A stretch of DNA of 64,000 nucleotides from NCBI GenBank assembly GCA_031844405.1, contig JAUZVC010000001.1, positions 1,703,499 through 1,767,498 of the forward strand. The letters are read 5' to 3'. The translations under genes were made by a program, and so were the position numbers. The notes below the pieces were generated by a model that saw only the letters and a program-made list of their open reading frames with translations, made no database searches and was not told the origin of the DNA. This DNA is from Knoellia sp031844405. Its GTDB lineage: Bacteria > Actinomycetota > Actinomycetes > Actinomycetales > Dermatophilaceae. Below are positions 18,522 through 28,102 of the stretch, piece after piece; the stretch's first letter is position 1; each line of letters begins with the position of its first letter.

Positions 18522-21368
18522 GTGGCAAAGGTCCGAGTCAGCGCACTCGCCAAGGAAGTCGGAGTGACCAGCAAGGTCCTCCTCGAGCGCCTCAACGACA
18601 TGGGCGAGTACGTCAAGTCGGCGTCCTCGACCATCGAGGCGCCGGTCGTCCGCCGGTACCAGGAGAAGTTCCCCGTCGAGAAGGCGGCTCCTGCCGAGGC
18701 TCCCGCCAAGCCGGCGGCCAAGAAGGCTGCCCCCAAGCCCGCTGCCGCTGCCCCCGCAGCGACGCCGGGCCCGAAGGCTCCCGCTGCGCCCGCCGCACCG
18801 GCCGAGCCCGCCCCCGCGGCGCCCGCGGCCCCCGCGGCCAAGGCCACCCCGGCCCCGGCTGCGCCCGCCCCCGCGGCGCCGGCCCCGGCTGCGCCTGCAG
18901 CACCCGCCGCCAAGGCGACCCCGTCCGCCCCGGCACCCGCGGCCCCCGCCGCTCCCGCCGCCAAGGCGTCCCCGTCGGCACCGGAGTCCGGTGCCCGTCC
19001 CGCCCCGCGCCCCGGTGCGGGTGCACCGCGTCCCGGCAACAACCCGTTCGCTCCGAGCCAGGGCATGCGCCAGGGCCGCGACGGTGGTCGTGACGGCGGC
19101 CGCGAGGGTGGTCGTGAGGGCGGCGGCGCCGCCCGTCCCGGCAACAACCCGTTCGCGTCGAGCCAGGGCATGCCCCGTCCGCGCAGCGCACCCCGCCCCG
19201 GTGGCGCCGGTGCCGGTGCGGCCGGTCCGCGCCCCGGTGGCCCGCGTCCCAGCCCCGGCATGATGCCGAGCTCGAGCGCCGTCGCGCGCCCGGGTGAGCG
19301 TCCCGGCGGTGCCGGCGGCCGTGGTGGCCGTCCCGGCGCCGGTGGAGGCGGGCGTCCCGGTGGTGGCGGTCCCGGCGGTTTCGCCGGTCGCCCCGGTGGC
19401 GGTGGCTTCCGCGGTGGAGCCGGTCGCGGCTCGACCGCCGGTGCCTTCGGTCGCGGTGGCGGTCGTCCGGGCCGTGCACGCAAGTCCAAGCGCGCGAAGC
19501 GCCAGGAGTTCGAGGAGATGCAGGCGCCGTCGATCGGCGGCGTGAGCGTGCCCCGCGGTGACGGCTCGACCGTCATCCAGGTGCGCCAGGGTGCCTCCCT
19601 CACCGACTTCGCCGACAAGATCAACGCCAACCCGGCCTCGCTCGTCACGGTGATGTTCCACCTCGGCGAGATGGCCACGGCGACGCAGAGCCTCGACGAG
19701 GACACCTTCAAGGTCCTCGGCGCCGAGCTCGGCTACGACATCCGCATGGTCTCGCCGGAGGAGGAGGAGCGCGAGCTCTTCGACGCCTTCGACATCAACC
19801 TCGAGATCGGTGTCGACTCCGAGGACGAGGACGACCTCGCGGCCCGCCCGCCGGTCGTCACCGTCATGGGTCACGTCGACCACGGCAAGACGCGCCTCCT
19901 CGACGCCATCCGCAACGAGAACGTTGCGGGTGACGAGGCCGGTGGCATCACCCAGCACATCGGTGCCTACCAGATCCACAAGGAGCACGAGGGCGTCGAC
20001 CGTCCGATCACCTTCATCGACACCCCGGGTCACGAGGCGTTCACCGCCATGCGTGCCCGTGGTGCGAAGGTCACGGACATCGCGATCCTCGTCGTCGCCG
20101 CCGACGACGGCGTCATGCCGCAGACCATCGAGGCGCTCAACCACGCCCAGGCGGCGGACGTCCCGATCGTCGTCGCGGTCAACAAGATCGACGTCGAGGG
20201 CGCGAACCCGGCCAAGATCCGTCAGCAGCTCACCGAGTACAACCTCGTGGCCGAGGAGTACGGCGGCGAGACGATGTTCGTCGACGTGTCCGCGAAGCAG
20301 GGTCAGAACATCGACCAGCTGCTCGAGGCCGTGCTGCTCACCGCCGACGCCGCGCTCGACCTGCGGGCCAACCCCGACCGTGACGCCCGTGGTGTCGCGA
20401 TCGAGGCCAACCTCGACAAGGGTCGTGGTGCGACCGCGACGGTGCTCATCCAGTCCGGAACCCTCCGGGTCGGCGACGCCATCGTCACGGGCAGCTCCTA
20501 CGGCCGCGTGCGCGCCATGCTCGACGAGCACGGCGTCAACGTCGAGGAGGCGGGCCCGTCCCGCCCGGTCCAGGTGCTCGGTCTCTCCTCGGTCCCGCGC
20601 GCCGGCGACACGTTCGTCGTCGCACCCGACGACCGCACGGCCCGCCAGATCGCGGAGCGTCGCGAGTCGGCCGACCGCCAGGCGAGCCTGGCCAAGGCCC
20701 GCAAGCGCATCTCCCTCGAGGACCTCAACGAGGCGATCGCGCAGGGCAAGGTCGACACCCTCAACCTCATCCTCAAGGGTGACGTGTCGGGTTCGGTCGA
20801 GGCCCTCGAGGACGCGCTGCTCCAGATCGACGTCGGCGACGACGTGGACCTGCGCATCATCGACCGCGGCGTCGGTGCGATCACGATGAACAACATCAAC
20901 CTCGCGGTCGCGTCCAACGCGATCATCATCGGCTTCAACGTCCGGGCCGAGGGCCAGAACGCTGACTACGCCGAGCGCGAGGGCGTCGAGATCCGCTACT
21001 ACTCGGTGATCTACCAGGCCATCGAGGAGATCGAGCAGTCCCTCAAGGGCATGCTCAAGCCCGAGTACGAGGAGGTCGAGCTCGGCACCGCCGAGATCCG
21101 CGAGATCTTCCGCTCGAGCAAGTTCGGCAACATCGCCGGATCGATCGTCCGCAGCGGCGAGATCCGGCGCGGCACCAAGGCACGCATCACGCGTGACGGT
21201 GTCGTCGTGTCCGAGAGCGTCGAGATCGCCGGCCTGCGCCGGTTCAAGGATGACGTCACCGAGGTCCGTGAAGGCTTCGAGTGCGGCATCAACCTCGGCT
21301 CGTTCAACGACCTGCAGCTCGGCGACCTCATCGCCACCTACGAGATGAGGGAGAAGCCGCGGGCCTGA
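18522..21368 (+). CDS. infB: Translation initiation factor IF-2
   Basis: The 948-aa GTPase delivers fMet-tRNA to the 30S subunit. It has the N-terminal IF2N motif (RVSALAKEVGVTSKVLLERL), a long disordered Ala/Pro then Gly/Arg-rich region (~50-325), a second IF2N motif (~355-410), the G domain (GHVDHGKT near 450; DTPGHE; NKID) and domains II-IV. GTG start at 18522 with GAAGGAG upstream. The low-complexity region explains the local loss of normal codon texture. A strong bidirectional terminator follows at 21391. Confidence 0.98.
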   Translation: MAKVRVSALAKEVGVTSKVLLERLNDMGEYVKSASSTIEAPVVRRYQEKFPVEKAAPAEAPAKPAAKKAAPKPAAAAPAATPGPKAPAAPAAPAEPAPAAPAAPAAKATPAPAAPAPAAPAPAAPAAPAAKATPSAPAPAAPAAPAAKASPSAPESGARPAPRPGAGAPRPGNNPFAPSQGMRQGRDGGRDGGREGGREGGGAARPGNNPFASSQGMPRPRSAPRPGGAGAGAAGPRPGGPRPSPGMMPSSSAVARPGERPGGAGGRGGRPGAGGGGRPGGGGPGGFAGRPGGGGFRGGAGRGSTAGAFGRGGGRPGRARKSKRAKRQEFEEMQAPSIGGVSVPRGDGSTVIQVRQGASLTDFADKINANPASLVTVMFHLGEMATATQSLDEDTFKVLGAELGYDIRMVSPEEEERELFDAFDINLEIGVDSEDEDDLAARPPVVTVMGHVDHGKTRLLDAIRNENVAGDEAGGITQHIGAYQIHKEHEGVDRPITFIDTPGHEAFTAMRARGAKVTDIAILVVAADDGVMPQTIEALNHAQAADVPIVVAVNKIDVEGANPAKIRQQLTEYNLVAEEYGGETMFVDVSAKQGQNIDQLLEAVLLTADAALDLRANPDRDARGVAIEANLDKGRGATATVLIQSGTLRVGDAIVTGSSYGRVRAMLDEHGVNVEEAGPSRPVQVLGLSSVPRAGDTFVVAPDDRTARQIAERRESADRQASLAKARKRISLEDLNEAIAQGKVDTLNLILKGDVSGSVEALEDALLQIDVGDDVDLRIIDRGVGAITMNNINLAVASNAIIIGFNVRAEGQNADYAEREGVEIRYYSVIYQAIEEIEQSLKGMLKPEYEEVELGTAEIREIFRSSKFGNIAGSIVRSGEIRRGTKARITRDGVVVSESVEIAGLRRFKDDVTEVREGFECGINLGSFNDLQLGDLIATYEMREKPRA

Positions 21369-21390
21369 GTCCCGAGGCATCTCGCCTGCC

Positions 21391-21435
21391 GCGAGCGGCC
21401 GGCATACCGACACCCTCGGTATGCCGGCCGCTCGC
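21391..21435. terminator. infB terminator built from inverted GTATGCCG repeats
   Basis: Perfect 20-bp inverted repeat (21391-21410 with 21416-21435) with a 5-base loop CACCC. Each arm contains one copy of the octamer (21400-21407 and 21419-21426). Confidence 0.8.
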
Positions 21436-21507
21436 CGTCCGTGTCCGGGTCGCCGTCGGTCGCCGTGGCTACAGTGAGCGCCACGACGGAGTGACCGAGG
21501 GGGAGCA

Positions 21508-22434
21508 GTGGCGCGGGACGACGGTGCGGCGGAATGGATGGGGCCGCTGCCCGCGGCTGCGGGCTGCGACTGCCACGTGTGCCGGCCGGCGGACTCGCTC
21601 GACGACCTCGAGCGCCGGTCGGTCGACACGGTCCTCGAGCACGGCTGGCAGGTGATGTTCGTCTCCGACGGGGTCGGGTGCGACCACGAGGACGACGGCC
21701 ACCCTCACCACGACGACGAGCACGACCACGACGACCACGGTGAGCCGGGGCCCGCGTTCGCCTACACCGTGGGCCTGTTGCATCGTGCCGGCCACCCCGA
21801 GCTGCTCCTGTCGGGCCTCGACCCCGTGGTCATGCACCACGTGCTCAACGACGTCGCCCGCCGCGTCCTTCGAGGGCGGCTGCTCGACCCCGGCGACGCG
21901 CTCGAGGATGTCCTCGTCGGTGTCCCGCTCGCTGTCGAGCAGGTGGCGCCCGATGCCCTCGCCGACGCGGTGACCTGGTCGAGGTGGTTCCACCGCCGGG
22001 ACGTCGACGCCCTGGCCCTGGTCTGGCCGACGACCGACGACATCTTCCCCTGGCAGCCCGGAGCGCCTGCCGTGCTCCACGAGCGGCAGCCTCCTGCGTG
22101 GCGCGTGCCCGTCGAGCACAGGGGTGGGCTCGCCGTCGACCCCGAGTGGGAGTTCCCGGTGCCACCGGACCGGCTCGCCTTCACCTGCACGCACGTCGCC
22201 GACGAGGGCGCTGCGGTCCTGTGGGTGGCGCGTGAGCCCGACGAGAGCCGCGGCGAGGACTGGAGCGTGCACTGCGGGGCCGGTGGGCACTCGAACGAGG
22301 AGATGCGGGTGCTCCACCTGGCGCACCTCGTGCGGTCCACACCGAGCCTGCACGCGCTGGGCGGGCTCGGGCTGGGGGAGCAGGCACACCGTGCCTCGTC
22401 CGACGACGACTGGTCCGTCGAGCCCCTGGCCTGA
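21508..22434 (+). CDS. DUF4262-family protein with His/Asp-rich insertion
   Basis: The 308-aa protein has the DUF4262 core (AYTVGLLHRAGHPELLLSGL, residues ~88-107) and a C-terminal part with TCTHVADEGAAVLWVAREPD. A His/Asp-rich loop (residues ~55-76) interrupts the start and looks metal-binding, and a CDCHVC pair lies near residue 20. Function unknown. It sits between infB and rbfA, which are normally adjacent. GTG start at 21508, preceded by GAGGGGGAG. Its own promoter must lie in 21436-21500. Confidence 0.75.
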   Translation: MARDDGAAEWMGPLPAAAGCDCHVCRPADSLDDLERRSVDTVLEHGWQVMFVSDGVGCDHEDDGHPHHDDEHDHDDHGEPGPAFAYTVGLLHRAGHPELLLSGLDPVVMHHVLNDVARRVLRGRLLDPGDALEDVLVGVPLAVEQVAPDALADAVTWSRWFHRRDVDALALVWPTTDDIFPWQPGAPAVLHERQPPAWRVPVEHRGGLAVDPEWEFPVPPDRLAFTCTHVADEGAAVLWVAREPDESRGEDWSVHCGAGGHSNEEMRVLHLAHLVRSTPSLHALGGLGLGEQAHRASSDDDWSVEPLA

Positions 22435-22540
22435 CGCCGGGTCGCCGGGGGTGGCGGGTGGCCGGCAGGGCGCTGCTGCCCGCACCCCGTCCGGGCGCAT
22501 AGTGTGTGCGGGCAGGACACCACACGGAGAAGGAGTTGTC

Positions 22541-23098
22541 GTGGCTGACGCCGCACGCGCCCGCAAGGTCGCCGACCGCATCAAGACCCTCATTGCCGCA
22601 GGGCTCGACCAGATCGTCAAGGACCCCGACCTCGGGTTCGTCACGATCACCGACGTCCGGGTGACCAACGACCTCCAGCACGCGTCGGTCTTCTACACCG
22701 TCTTCGGCGACGACGCCCAGCGCGCGAAGACCGCCGAGCTGCTCGCCGCCAACCGCGGCAAGCTCCGCAGCCACGTCGGCCGCAACCTCGGCATCCGGCT
22801 CACACCCTCGCTCGAGTTCATCGCCGACGCGATCCCCGAGACCGCTGCCCACCTCGAGGTCCTCCTCGCCGAGGCGCGCGAGCGTGACGCCCAGGTCGCC
22901 GCGGCGGCCTCCGGCGCGACCTACGCCGGCGACGCCGACCCCTACCGTCGCGACGACGACGAGGACGCCGAGAACGAGGACGGCGACGAGGCTCCGGCCA
23001 CCGGCGCCACCTCCCCCGCCACCACCTCCCCGGCCATGGACGGCACCCCAGCCGCCACCGAGGGCGCCCGCGGCGCCGACGACACCGGCCGCGCGTGA
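22541..23098 (+). CDS. rbfA: 30S ribosome-binding factor RbfA
   Basis: The 185-aa protein has the RbfA KH-type domain (DAARARKVADRIKTL; VKDPDLGFVTITDVRVTNDL; RLTPSLEFIADAIPE), which acts in 16S 5' maturation and cold adaptation. It is followed by an unusually long acidic and Ala/Pro-rich tail (~125-185). GTG start at 22541 with GAAGGAG upstream. The stop overlaps the truB start (GTGA). Confidence 0.96.
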   Translation: MADAARARKVADRIKTLIAAGLDQIVKDPDLGFVTITDVRVTNDLQHASVFYTVFGDDAQRAKTAELLAANRGKLRSHVGRNLGIRLTPSLEFIADAIPETAAHLEVLLAEARERDAQVAAAASGATYAGDADPYRRDDDEDAENEDGDEAPATGATSPATTSPAMDGTPAATEGARGADDTGRA

Positions 23099-24009
23099 GC
23101 GCGAGCGTCGACGGACTCCTCGTCGTCGACAAGCCGTCCGACTGGACGAGCCACGACGTCGTCGCCCGCGCCCGGCGGCTCTGCTCCACCCGCAAGGTCG
23201 GTCACGCCGGCACTCTCGACCCGATGGCCACCGGCGTGCTCGTGCTCGGTGTGGGCCGAGCCACCAAGCTGCTCACCTTCCTCGTCGGCAGCGACAAGGA
23301 CTACGACGCGACGATCCGCCTCGGCCAGGGCACCCTCACCGACGATGCCGAGGGTGAGGTGACGAGCTCGCCCGGCGCCGCCGACGTCACCGACGAGGCC
23401 GTCGTGACCGCTGTCGCAACGCTCACCGGCGACATCGAGCAGGTCCCGAGCGCCGTGAGCGCGATCAAGGTCAAGGGGGAGCGGTCCTACCACCGCGCCC
23501 GGGCCGGCGAGGCCGTCGACCTGCCCGCGCGTCCGGTGACGGTCTCCCGGTTCGACGTCCACGACCTGCGACGCAGCGACGTCGGCGGGGTGCCCGTCGT
23601 CGACGTCGACGTCACCGTGACGGTGTCGTCGGGCACCTACGTCCGCGCCCTCGCCCGCGACCTCGGCAGCGCTCTCGGGTCGGCCGGGCACCTCACCGCG
23701 CTACGACGCACCCGGGTCGGCGGCTTCGGCCTCGACGTCGCCCACCCGCTCGTCGACCTCGAGGCGCGCCAGGGCGAGCCGATGCCGGTCGTGCCGCTCG
23801 CCGACGCCGCCCGGGCCGGCTTCCCCGCACGCGAGCTGTCGGCCGACGAGGCCCGCACCATCGGCTACGGCCAGCGCCTGCCGTCGGCCGAGCCGGGTCG
23901 CACCGAACCGGTCGCGGCCTTCGGACCGGACGGCTCGCTCGTCGCGATGCTCGACGAGAGCAGGCCCACGGCCCGGAGCCACGTCGTCTTCGCCCCGGCG
24001 AGTTCGTAG
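23095..24009 (+). CDS. truB: tRNA pseudouridine-55 synthase
   Basis: The 304-aa protein makes psi55 in the tRNA T-loop. It has LLVVDKPSDWTSHDVV at the start, the catalytic segment GHAGTLDPMATGVLVLGVG (Asp near 42) and SGTYVRALARDLG, and ends in a PUA-like C-terminal region. GTG start overlaps the rbfA stop by 4 bases; ribF follows immediately. Confidence 0.97.
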   Translation: MSASVDGLLVVDKPSDWTSHDVVARARRLCSTRKVGHAGTLDPMATGVLVLGVGRATKLLTFLVGSDKDYDATIRLGQGTLTDDAEGEVTSSPGAADVTDEAVVTAVATLTGDIEQVPSAVSAIKVKGERSYHRARAGEAVDLPARPVTVSRFDVHDLRRSDVGGVPVVDVDVTVTVSSGTYVRALARDLGSALGSAGHLTALRRTRVGGFGLDVAHPLVDLEARQGEPMPVVPLADAARAGFPARELSADEARTIGYGQRLPSAEPGRTEPVAAFGPDGSLVAMLDESRPTARSHVVFAPASS

Positions 24010-24010
24010 A

Positions 24011-24982
24011 GTGTCCACCGTGCACCGGTTCACCGACCCCGCAGCCACGCCCGACGAGCTGCGACCCTGCGTCGTCACCCTCGGCAACTTCGACGGCGTC
24101 CACCGGGGCCACCGGGCGGTGCTCACCCAGCTCGTCGAGACCGGGCGCGAGCTCGGGCTGCCCGCCGTCGCCGTGACCTTCGACCCGCACCCCGTCGCCG
24201 TGCTGCACCCCGAGCGCGCCCCGGAGCTCATCTCGCCCGGGTCGATCCGCGACGACCTCCTCGAGACGACCGGCATCGACGGTCTCCTCGTCCTGCCCTT
24301 CACCGCGGAGTTCGCCCAGCAGTCGCCGGAGGAGTTCGTCCTGCGGACCTTCGTCGAAGGCCTCGGCGCCAAGGCCGTCGTCGTCGGCGTCGACACGAAG
24401 TTCGGCTACCGCAACTCCGGCAACGTCGACACCCTGCGTGAGCTCGGTGCGCAGCACGGCTTCGAGGTCGTCGCGATCGAGGACGTCGGCGAGGACCACC
24501 GTTGGTCCTCGACCTCGGTGCGCCAGGCCCTCTCCGTCGGCGACGTCGCGGCCGCAGCCCGCACGCTCGGACGCCCCCACCGCGTCGTCGGCACCGTCGT
24601 CCACGGCCACCACCGAGGCCGCGAGCTCGGCTACCCCACGGCCAACCTCTCACCCGACTCGCTGGGGCTCGTCCCCGCCGAGGGCGTCTACGCCGGCTGG
24701 CTCACCCGCCTCGACCTCGAGCAGGGCGAGCCCGACCGCACGATGCCCGCGGCCATCTCGATCGGCACGAACCCGACCTTCGACACCGAGGACCGCCGCA
24801 CCGTCGAGGCCTACGTCCTCGACCGCGACGACCTCGACCTCTACGACGAGCGGGTCATGGTCGAGTTCGTCGAGCACATCCGCCCGACCCTGCGCTTCGA
24901 GAGCATCGACGACCTCCTCGTCGCCATGGCCAAGGACGTCGAGCAGTGCCGCACGGTGCTCACCCAGATCGTCCACTCCTGA
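24011..24982 (+). CDS. ribF: Bifunctional riboflavin kinase/FAD synthetase
   Basis: The 323-aa protein has an N-terminal FMN adenylyltransferase domain (TLGNFDGVHRGHRAVL near 25-40; RWSSTSVRQAL) and a C-terminal riboflavin kinase domain (GYPTANLSPDSLG near 210; GTNPTFD; VEFVEHIRPTLRFESIDDL). It converts riboflavin to FMN then FAD. The start is GTG 24011, or GTG 24020, which gives VHRFTDP. The stop overlaps the presumed rodA CTG start. Confidence 0.96.
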   Translation: MSTVHRFTDPAATPDELRPCVVTLGNFDGVHRGHRAVLTQLVETGRELGLPAVAVTFDPHPVAVLHPERAPELISPGSIRDDLLETTGIDGLLVLPFTAEFAQQSPEEFVLRTFVEGLGAKAVVVGVDTKFGYRNSGNVDTLRELGAQHGFEVVAIEDVGEDHRWSSTSVRQALSVGDVAAAARTLGRPHRVVGTVVHGHHRGRELGYPTANLSPDSLGLVPAEGVYAGWLTRLDLEQGEPDRTMPAAISIGTNPTFDTEDRRTVEAYVLDRDDLDLYDERVMVEFVEHIRPTLRFESIDDLLVAMAKDVEQCRTVLTQIVHS

Positions 24983-26082
24983 GCCGCTGGCTCCGGCAGG
25001 ACCTCGGCCTCCTCGTCGGTGCCGCCGGGACCTCGGTCGTCGGTGCCCTCCTCGTGTGGTCCGCGACCCACGAGGCCGCGGGGACGGCATACCTCGTCCG
25101 CCACCTGCTCAACACCGCGATCGGCATCGGGCTCGCCCTCGGCGTGGCCCGGCTCGGGCACCACGGTCTGCGGCTCGTCGCCCCGTGGATCTATGGCCTC
25201 TCGCTGCTCGGGCTCGTCGCCGTGCTCACCCCGCTCGGGGTGACCATCAACGGCTCCCGGTCGTGGATCCCCGTCGTCGCGGGGTTCACGGTGCAGCCCT
25301 CGGAGTTCGCCAAGCTCGGGCTCGCGCTCGTGCTCGCCTTCGTCCTCGCCGACCGGTGGGAGCGGAGGGTCGCCCCCGGCAACCGCGACGTCGCGCTCGG
25401 CTGGCTGCTCGCCGCCGTGCCGGTCGCGCTCATCATGCTCCAGCCCGACCTCGGCTCGGCCGTCGTCCTCGGGGCACTGGCCTTCGTCGTCATCGCCGTC
25501 GCCGGGGCACCTCGTCGCTGGGTCGTGGGGATCGGGGTGGCCGCCGTCGGGCTCGTCGTCGCCGCACTCACGACACCCCTGCTCAGCGACTACCAGCGCG
25601 ACCGGCTCCTCGCCTTCGCCGACCCGAGCGCGGACCCGCAGGGCATCGGCTACCAGACGCGGCAGGTCCGGCTCGCGATCGGCTCGGGTGGCTGGACCGG
25701 CCAGGGGTTCATGGAGGGGCGCCAGACCCAGGGCGGCTTCGTGCCCTACCAGCTCAACGACTTCATCTTCTCGGTCGCGGGGGAGGAGCTCGGGTTCCTC
25801 GGGGCGGCCGGGCTGCTCGTCCTGCTCGCGTTCATCGTCATCCGGGTCCTCGTCGTCGCCGGCCGCTCGGGTGACGCGTTCGGCCGGTTCCTCGGTGTCG
25901 GGGTCGGGACGTGGCTCGCGTTCCAGGTCTTCCAGAACGTCGGGATGAACCTCGGCGTCATGCCGGTGACGGGGCTGCCGCTGCCGTTCGTCTCCTACGG
26001 AGGCTCCTCGATGTTCGCCTCGTGGCTGGCCGTCGGTGTGGTCAACGCCGCGTATGCCGCCGCGCATCGCGACCGCGTCTGA
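24979..26082 (+). CDS. rodA: SEDS-family peptidoglycan polymerase RodA/FtsW-like
   Basis: The ~367-aa protein has 10 hydrophobic segments and SEDS signatures: GSRSWIPVVAGFTVQPSEFAKL, LIMLQPDLGSAVVL, GGWTGQGFMEGRQTQGGFVPYQ-type periplasmic loop, DFIFSVAGEELGFLGA, GVMPVTGLPLPFVSYGGSS. It polymerises lipid II glycan for elongation; RodA rather than FtsW from the short N-terminus and the FVP(Y/E)QLNDFIFSV loop. Start: no ATG/GTG/TTG fits the homologous N-terminus; CTG 24979 in a CTGA overlap with the ribF stop gives (M)SRWLRQDLGLL, as expected. GTG 24946 with AAGGA upstream is the conventional alternative. Confidence 0.93.
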   Translation: MSRWLRQDLGLLVGAAGTSVVGALLVWSATHEAAGTAYLVRHLLNTAIGIGLALGVARLGHHGLRLVAPWIYGLSLLGLVAVLTPLGVTINGSRSWIPVVAGFTVQPSEFAKLGLALVLAFVLADRWERRVAPGNRDVALGWLLAAVPVALIMLQPDLGSAVVLGALAFVVIAVAGAPRRWVVGIGVAAVGLVVAALTTPLLSDYQRDRLLAFADPSADPQGIGYQTRQVRLAIGSGGWTGQGFMEGRQTQGGFVPYQLNDFIFSVAGEELGFLGAAGLLVLLAFIVIRVLVVAGRSGDAFGRFLGVGVGTWLAFQVFQNVGMNLGVMPVTGLPLPFVSYGGSSMFASWLAVGVVNAAYAAAHRDRV

Positions 26083-26211
26083 GGACTTGCCGACCCGGCC
26101 CGGGGCTCGGCCGGATTACTCGTCGGTCACATTTGCCGCGAGGTGCCTCCCGGCGGGGTGGGTCATGTGGGAGCATTCCGGCCACGAGCTCCCCAATGAC
26201 GAGGAACCCAG

Positions 26212-28092
26212 ATGCTTGCAGCGACCCCGCAGATCCACTCGCCCGCCGACGAGCCGGTCGACATCCAGCTGATCGAGGAGCGTGCCGCGAGCGTCGGCCA
26301 CCTCTTCCGCGACCGGGTGGCCGCCACACCGGACGCGACGGCCTTCCAGTACGCCAAGCAGTCCGCCTCCGGCGACGAGTGGGTGAGCGTCACCTGGGCC
26401 GAGGTCAAGGAGGTCGTCTACGCCATCGGCGCCGGCCTCGTCGAGCTCGGCGTCGGACCCGAGGAGCGGGTGGCCCTCGCCTCCTCGACCCGCTACGAGT
26501 GGGCGCTCGCCGACCTCGGCGTCATGGTGAGCGGCGGTGTGACGACGACGATCTATCCGACGACGATCGACGACGACGTCGCCTTCATCCTCGCCGACTC
26601 GCAGAGCAAGGTCGTGTTCGCCGAGGACGCCGAGCAGGTCGCCAAGCTCCGCCGGATCGCCTCCTCGGTGCCCGGCATCACCAAGGTCGTCACCTTCGAG
26701 GCGGACGCCGCGACCGGTGAGGACGACTGGGTCATCAGCCTCGACGCCCTCGCCGACCTCGGCCGCGCCGCCCTCGAGCGCGACCCGGGACTCGTGGACG
26801 CGCGCATCGACGGCCTCACCCCCGACCGCCTCGCGACGATCATCTACACCTCGGGCACGACCGGTCGACCCAAGGGCGTGCGGCTCCTGCACAGGACGTG
26901 GACCTACGAGGCCGCCGCCTCCGACGCCATCGGCATCCTCCGGTCCGACGACCTCCAGTACCTCTGGCTGCCGCTCGCCCACGTCTTCGGCAAGCTGCTC
27001 CTCACCCTGCCCCTGCAGATCGGGTTCCCGACGGCCATCGACGGTCGCATCGACAAGATCGTCGACAACCTCGCTGTCGTGAAGCCGACGTTCATGGGCG
27101 CCGCGCCCCGCATCTTCGAGAAGGCCTACAACCGGGTCCAGATGATGATGGAGTCCGACGGCGGCGTGAAGCTCAAGCTCTTCCGATGGGCCGAGGGCGT
27201 CGGCCGCGAGGTGAGCGACCTGCGTGCTCAGGGCAAGGACCCGAGCGGCATGCTCGCCCGCAAGTACGCCATCGCCGACAAGCTCGTCCTCAGCAAGGTG
27301 CGCGAGCGCTTCGGCGGCCGCGTGCGCGTCTTCATCTCCGGCTCGGCCGCGCTCAACCAGGACGTCGGCCGCTGGTTCGACGCCATGGGGATGCAGGTCG
27401 CCGAGGGCTACGGGCTCACCGAGTCGTGCGCCGCGACGGCCGTCGCCCGCACGAGCGCCTACCGCTACGGCACCGTCGGCTGGCCGCTGCCGGGCACCGA
27501 GGTCAAGATCGCCGACGACGGCGAGGTGCTCCTGCGCGGCGAGGGGATCATGGACGGCTACCACAACAACCCCGAGGCCACCGCCGAGGTCATCGGCCCC
27601 GACGGCTGGTTCCACACCGGCGACATCGGCGAGCTCGACGACCGCGGCTTCCTCAAGATCACCGACCGCAAGAAGGACCTCTTCAAGACCTCGGGCGGCA
27701 AGTACGTCGCGCCCTCGGTCATCGAGTCGCAGTTCAAGGGCATGTGCCCGTTCGTCAGCCAGTTCGTCGTCCACGGCGCCGACCGCAACTTCGTCTCCGC
27801 GCTCGTCACGCTCGACCCGGACGCGATCGAGGGCTGGGCGGCCGACAACGGCCTCGGTGGCAAGAGCTACGCCGAGATCGTCACCTCGCCGCAGGCGCAC
27901 GAGATGGTCCAGGGCTACGTCGACGAGCTCAACTCGGGCCTCAACCGGTGGGAGACGGTCAAGAAGTTCACCATCCTCGACCACGACCTCACCGTCGACA
28001 GCGGCGAGCTCACCCCGAGCCTCAAGCTCAAGCGCAAGGTCGTCGCCGAGCGCTACAAGGACGCGCTCGACGCCCACTACGCCGGAGCCTGA
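26212..28092 (+). CDS. Long-chain fatty acid-CoA ligase (AMP-forming), FadD15-like
   Basis: The 626-aa ANL-superfamily enzyme has the P-loop YTSGTTGRPKGV near residue 212, LPLAHVFGKLL, GYGLTESCAATAVA near 400, HTGDIGELDDRGFLKITDRKKDLFKTSGGK (quoted in two parts: HTGDIGELDDRG and DRKKDLFKTSGGKYVAP) and a C-terminal Lys region (TPSLKLKRK). It activates fatty acids to acyl-CoA through acyl-AMP. Start ATG 26212 has only a weak ribosome site (GAGGAAC). It is monocistronic and ends at a 23-bp inverted repeat shared with the converging methyltransferase gene. Confidence 0.92.
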   Translation: MLAATPQIHSPADEPVDIQLIEERAASVGHLFRDRVAATPDATAFQYAKQSASGDEWVSVTWAEVKEVVYAIGAGLVELGVGPEERVALASSTRYEWALADLGVMVSGGVTTTIYPTTIDDDVAFILADSQSKVVFAEDAEQVAKLRRIASSVPGITKVVTFEADAATGEDDWVISLDALADLGRAALERDPGLVDARIDGLTPDRLATIIYTSGTTGRPKGVRLLHRTWTYEAAASDAIGILRSDDLQYLWLPLAHVFGKLLLTLPLQIGFPTAIDGRIDKIVDNLAVVKPTFMGAAPRIFEKAYNRVQMMMESDGGVKLKLFRWAEGVGREVSDLRAQGKDPSGMLARKYAIADKLVLSKVRERFGGRVRVFISGSAALNQDVGRWFDAMGMQVAEGYGLTESCAATAVARTSAYRYGTVGWPLPGTEVKIADDGEVLLRGEGIMDGYHNNPEATAEVIGPDGWFHTGDIGELDDRGFLKITDRKKDLFKTSGGKYVAPSVIESQFKGMCPFVSQFVVHGADRNFVSALVTLDPDAIEGWAADNGLGGKSYAEIVTSPQAHEMVQGYVDELNSGLNRWETVKKFTILDHDLTVDSGELTPSLKLKRKVVAERYKDALDAHYAGA

Positions 28093-28102
28093 CGCACCCC
28101 CT

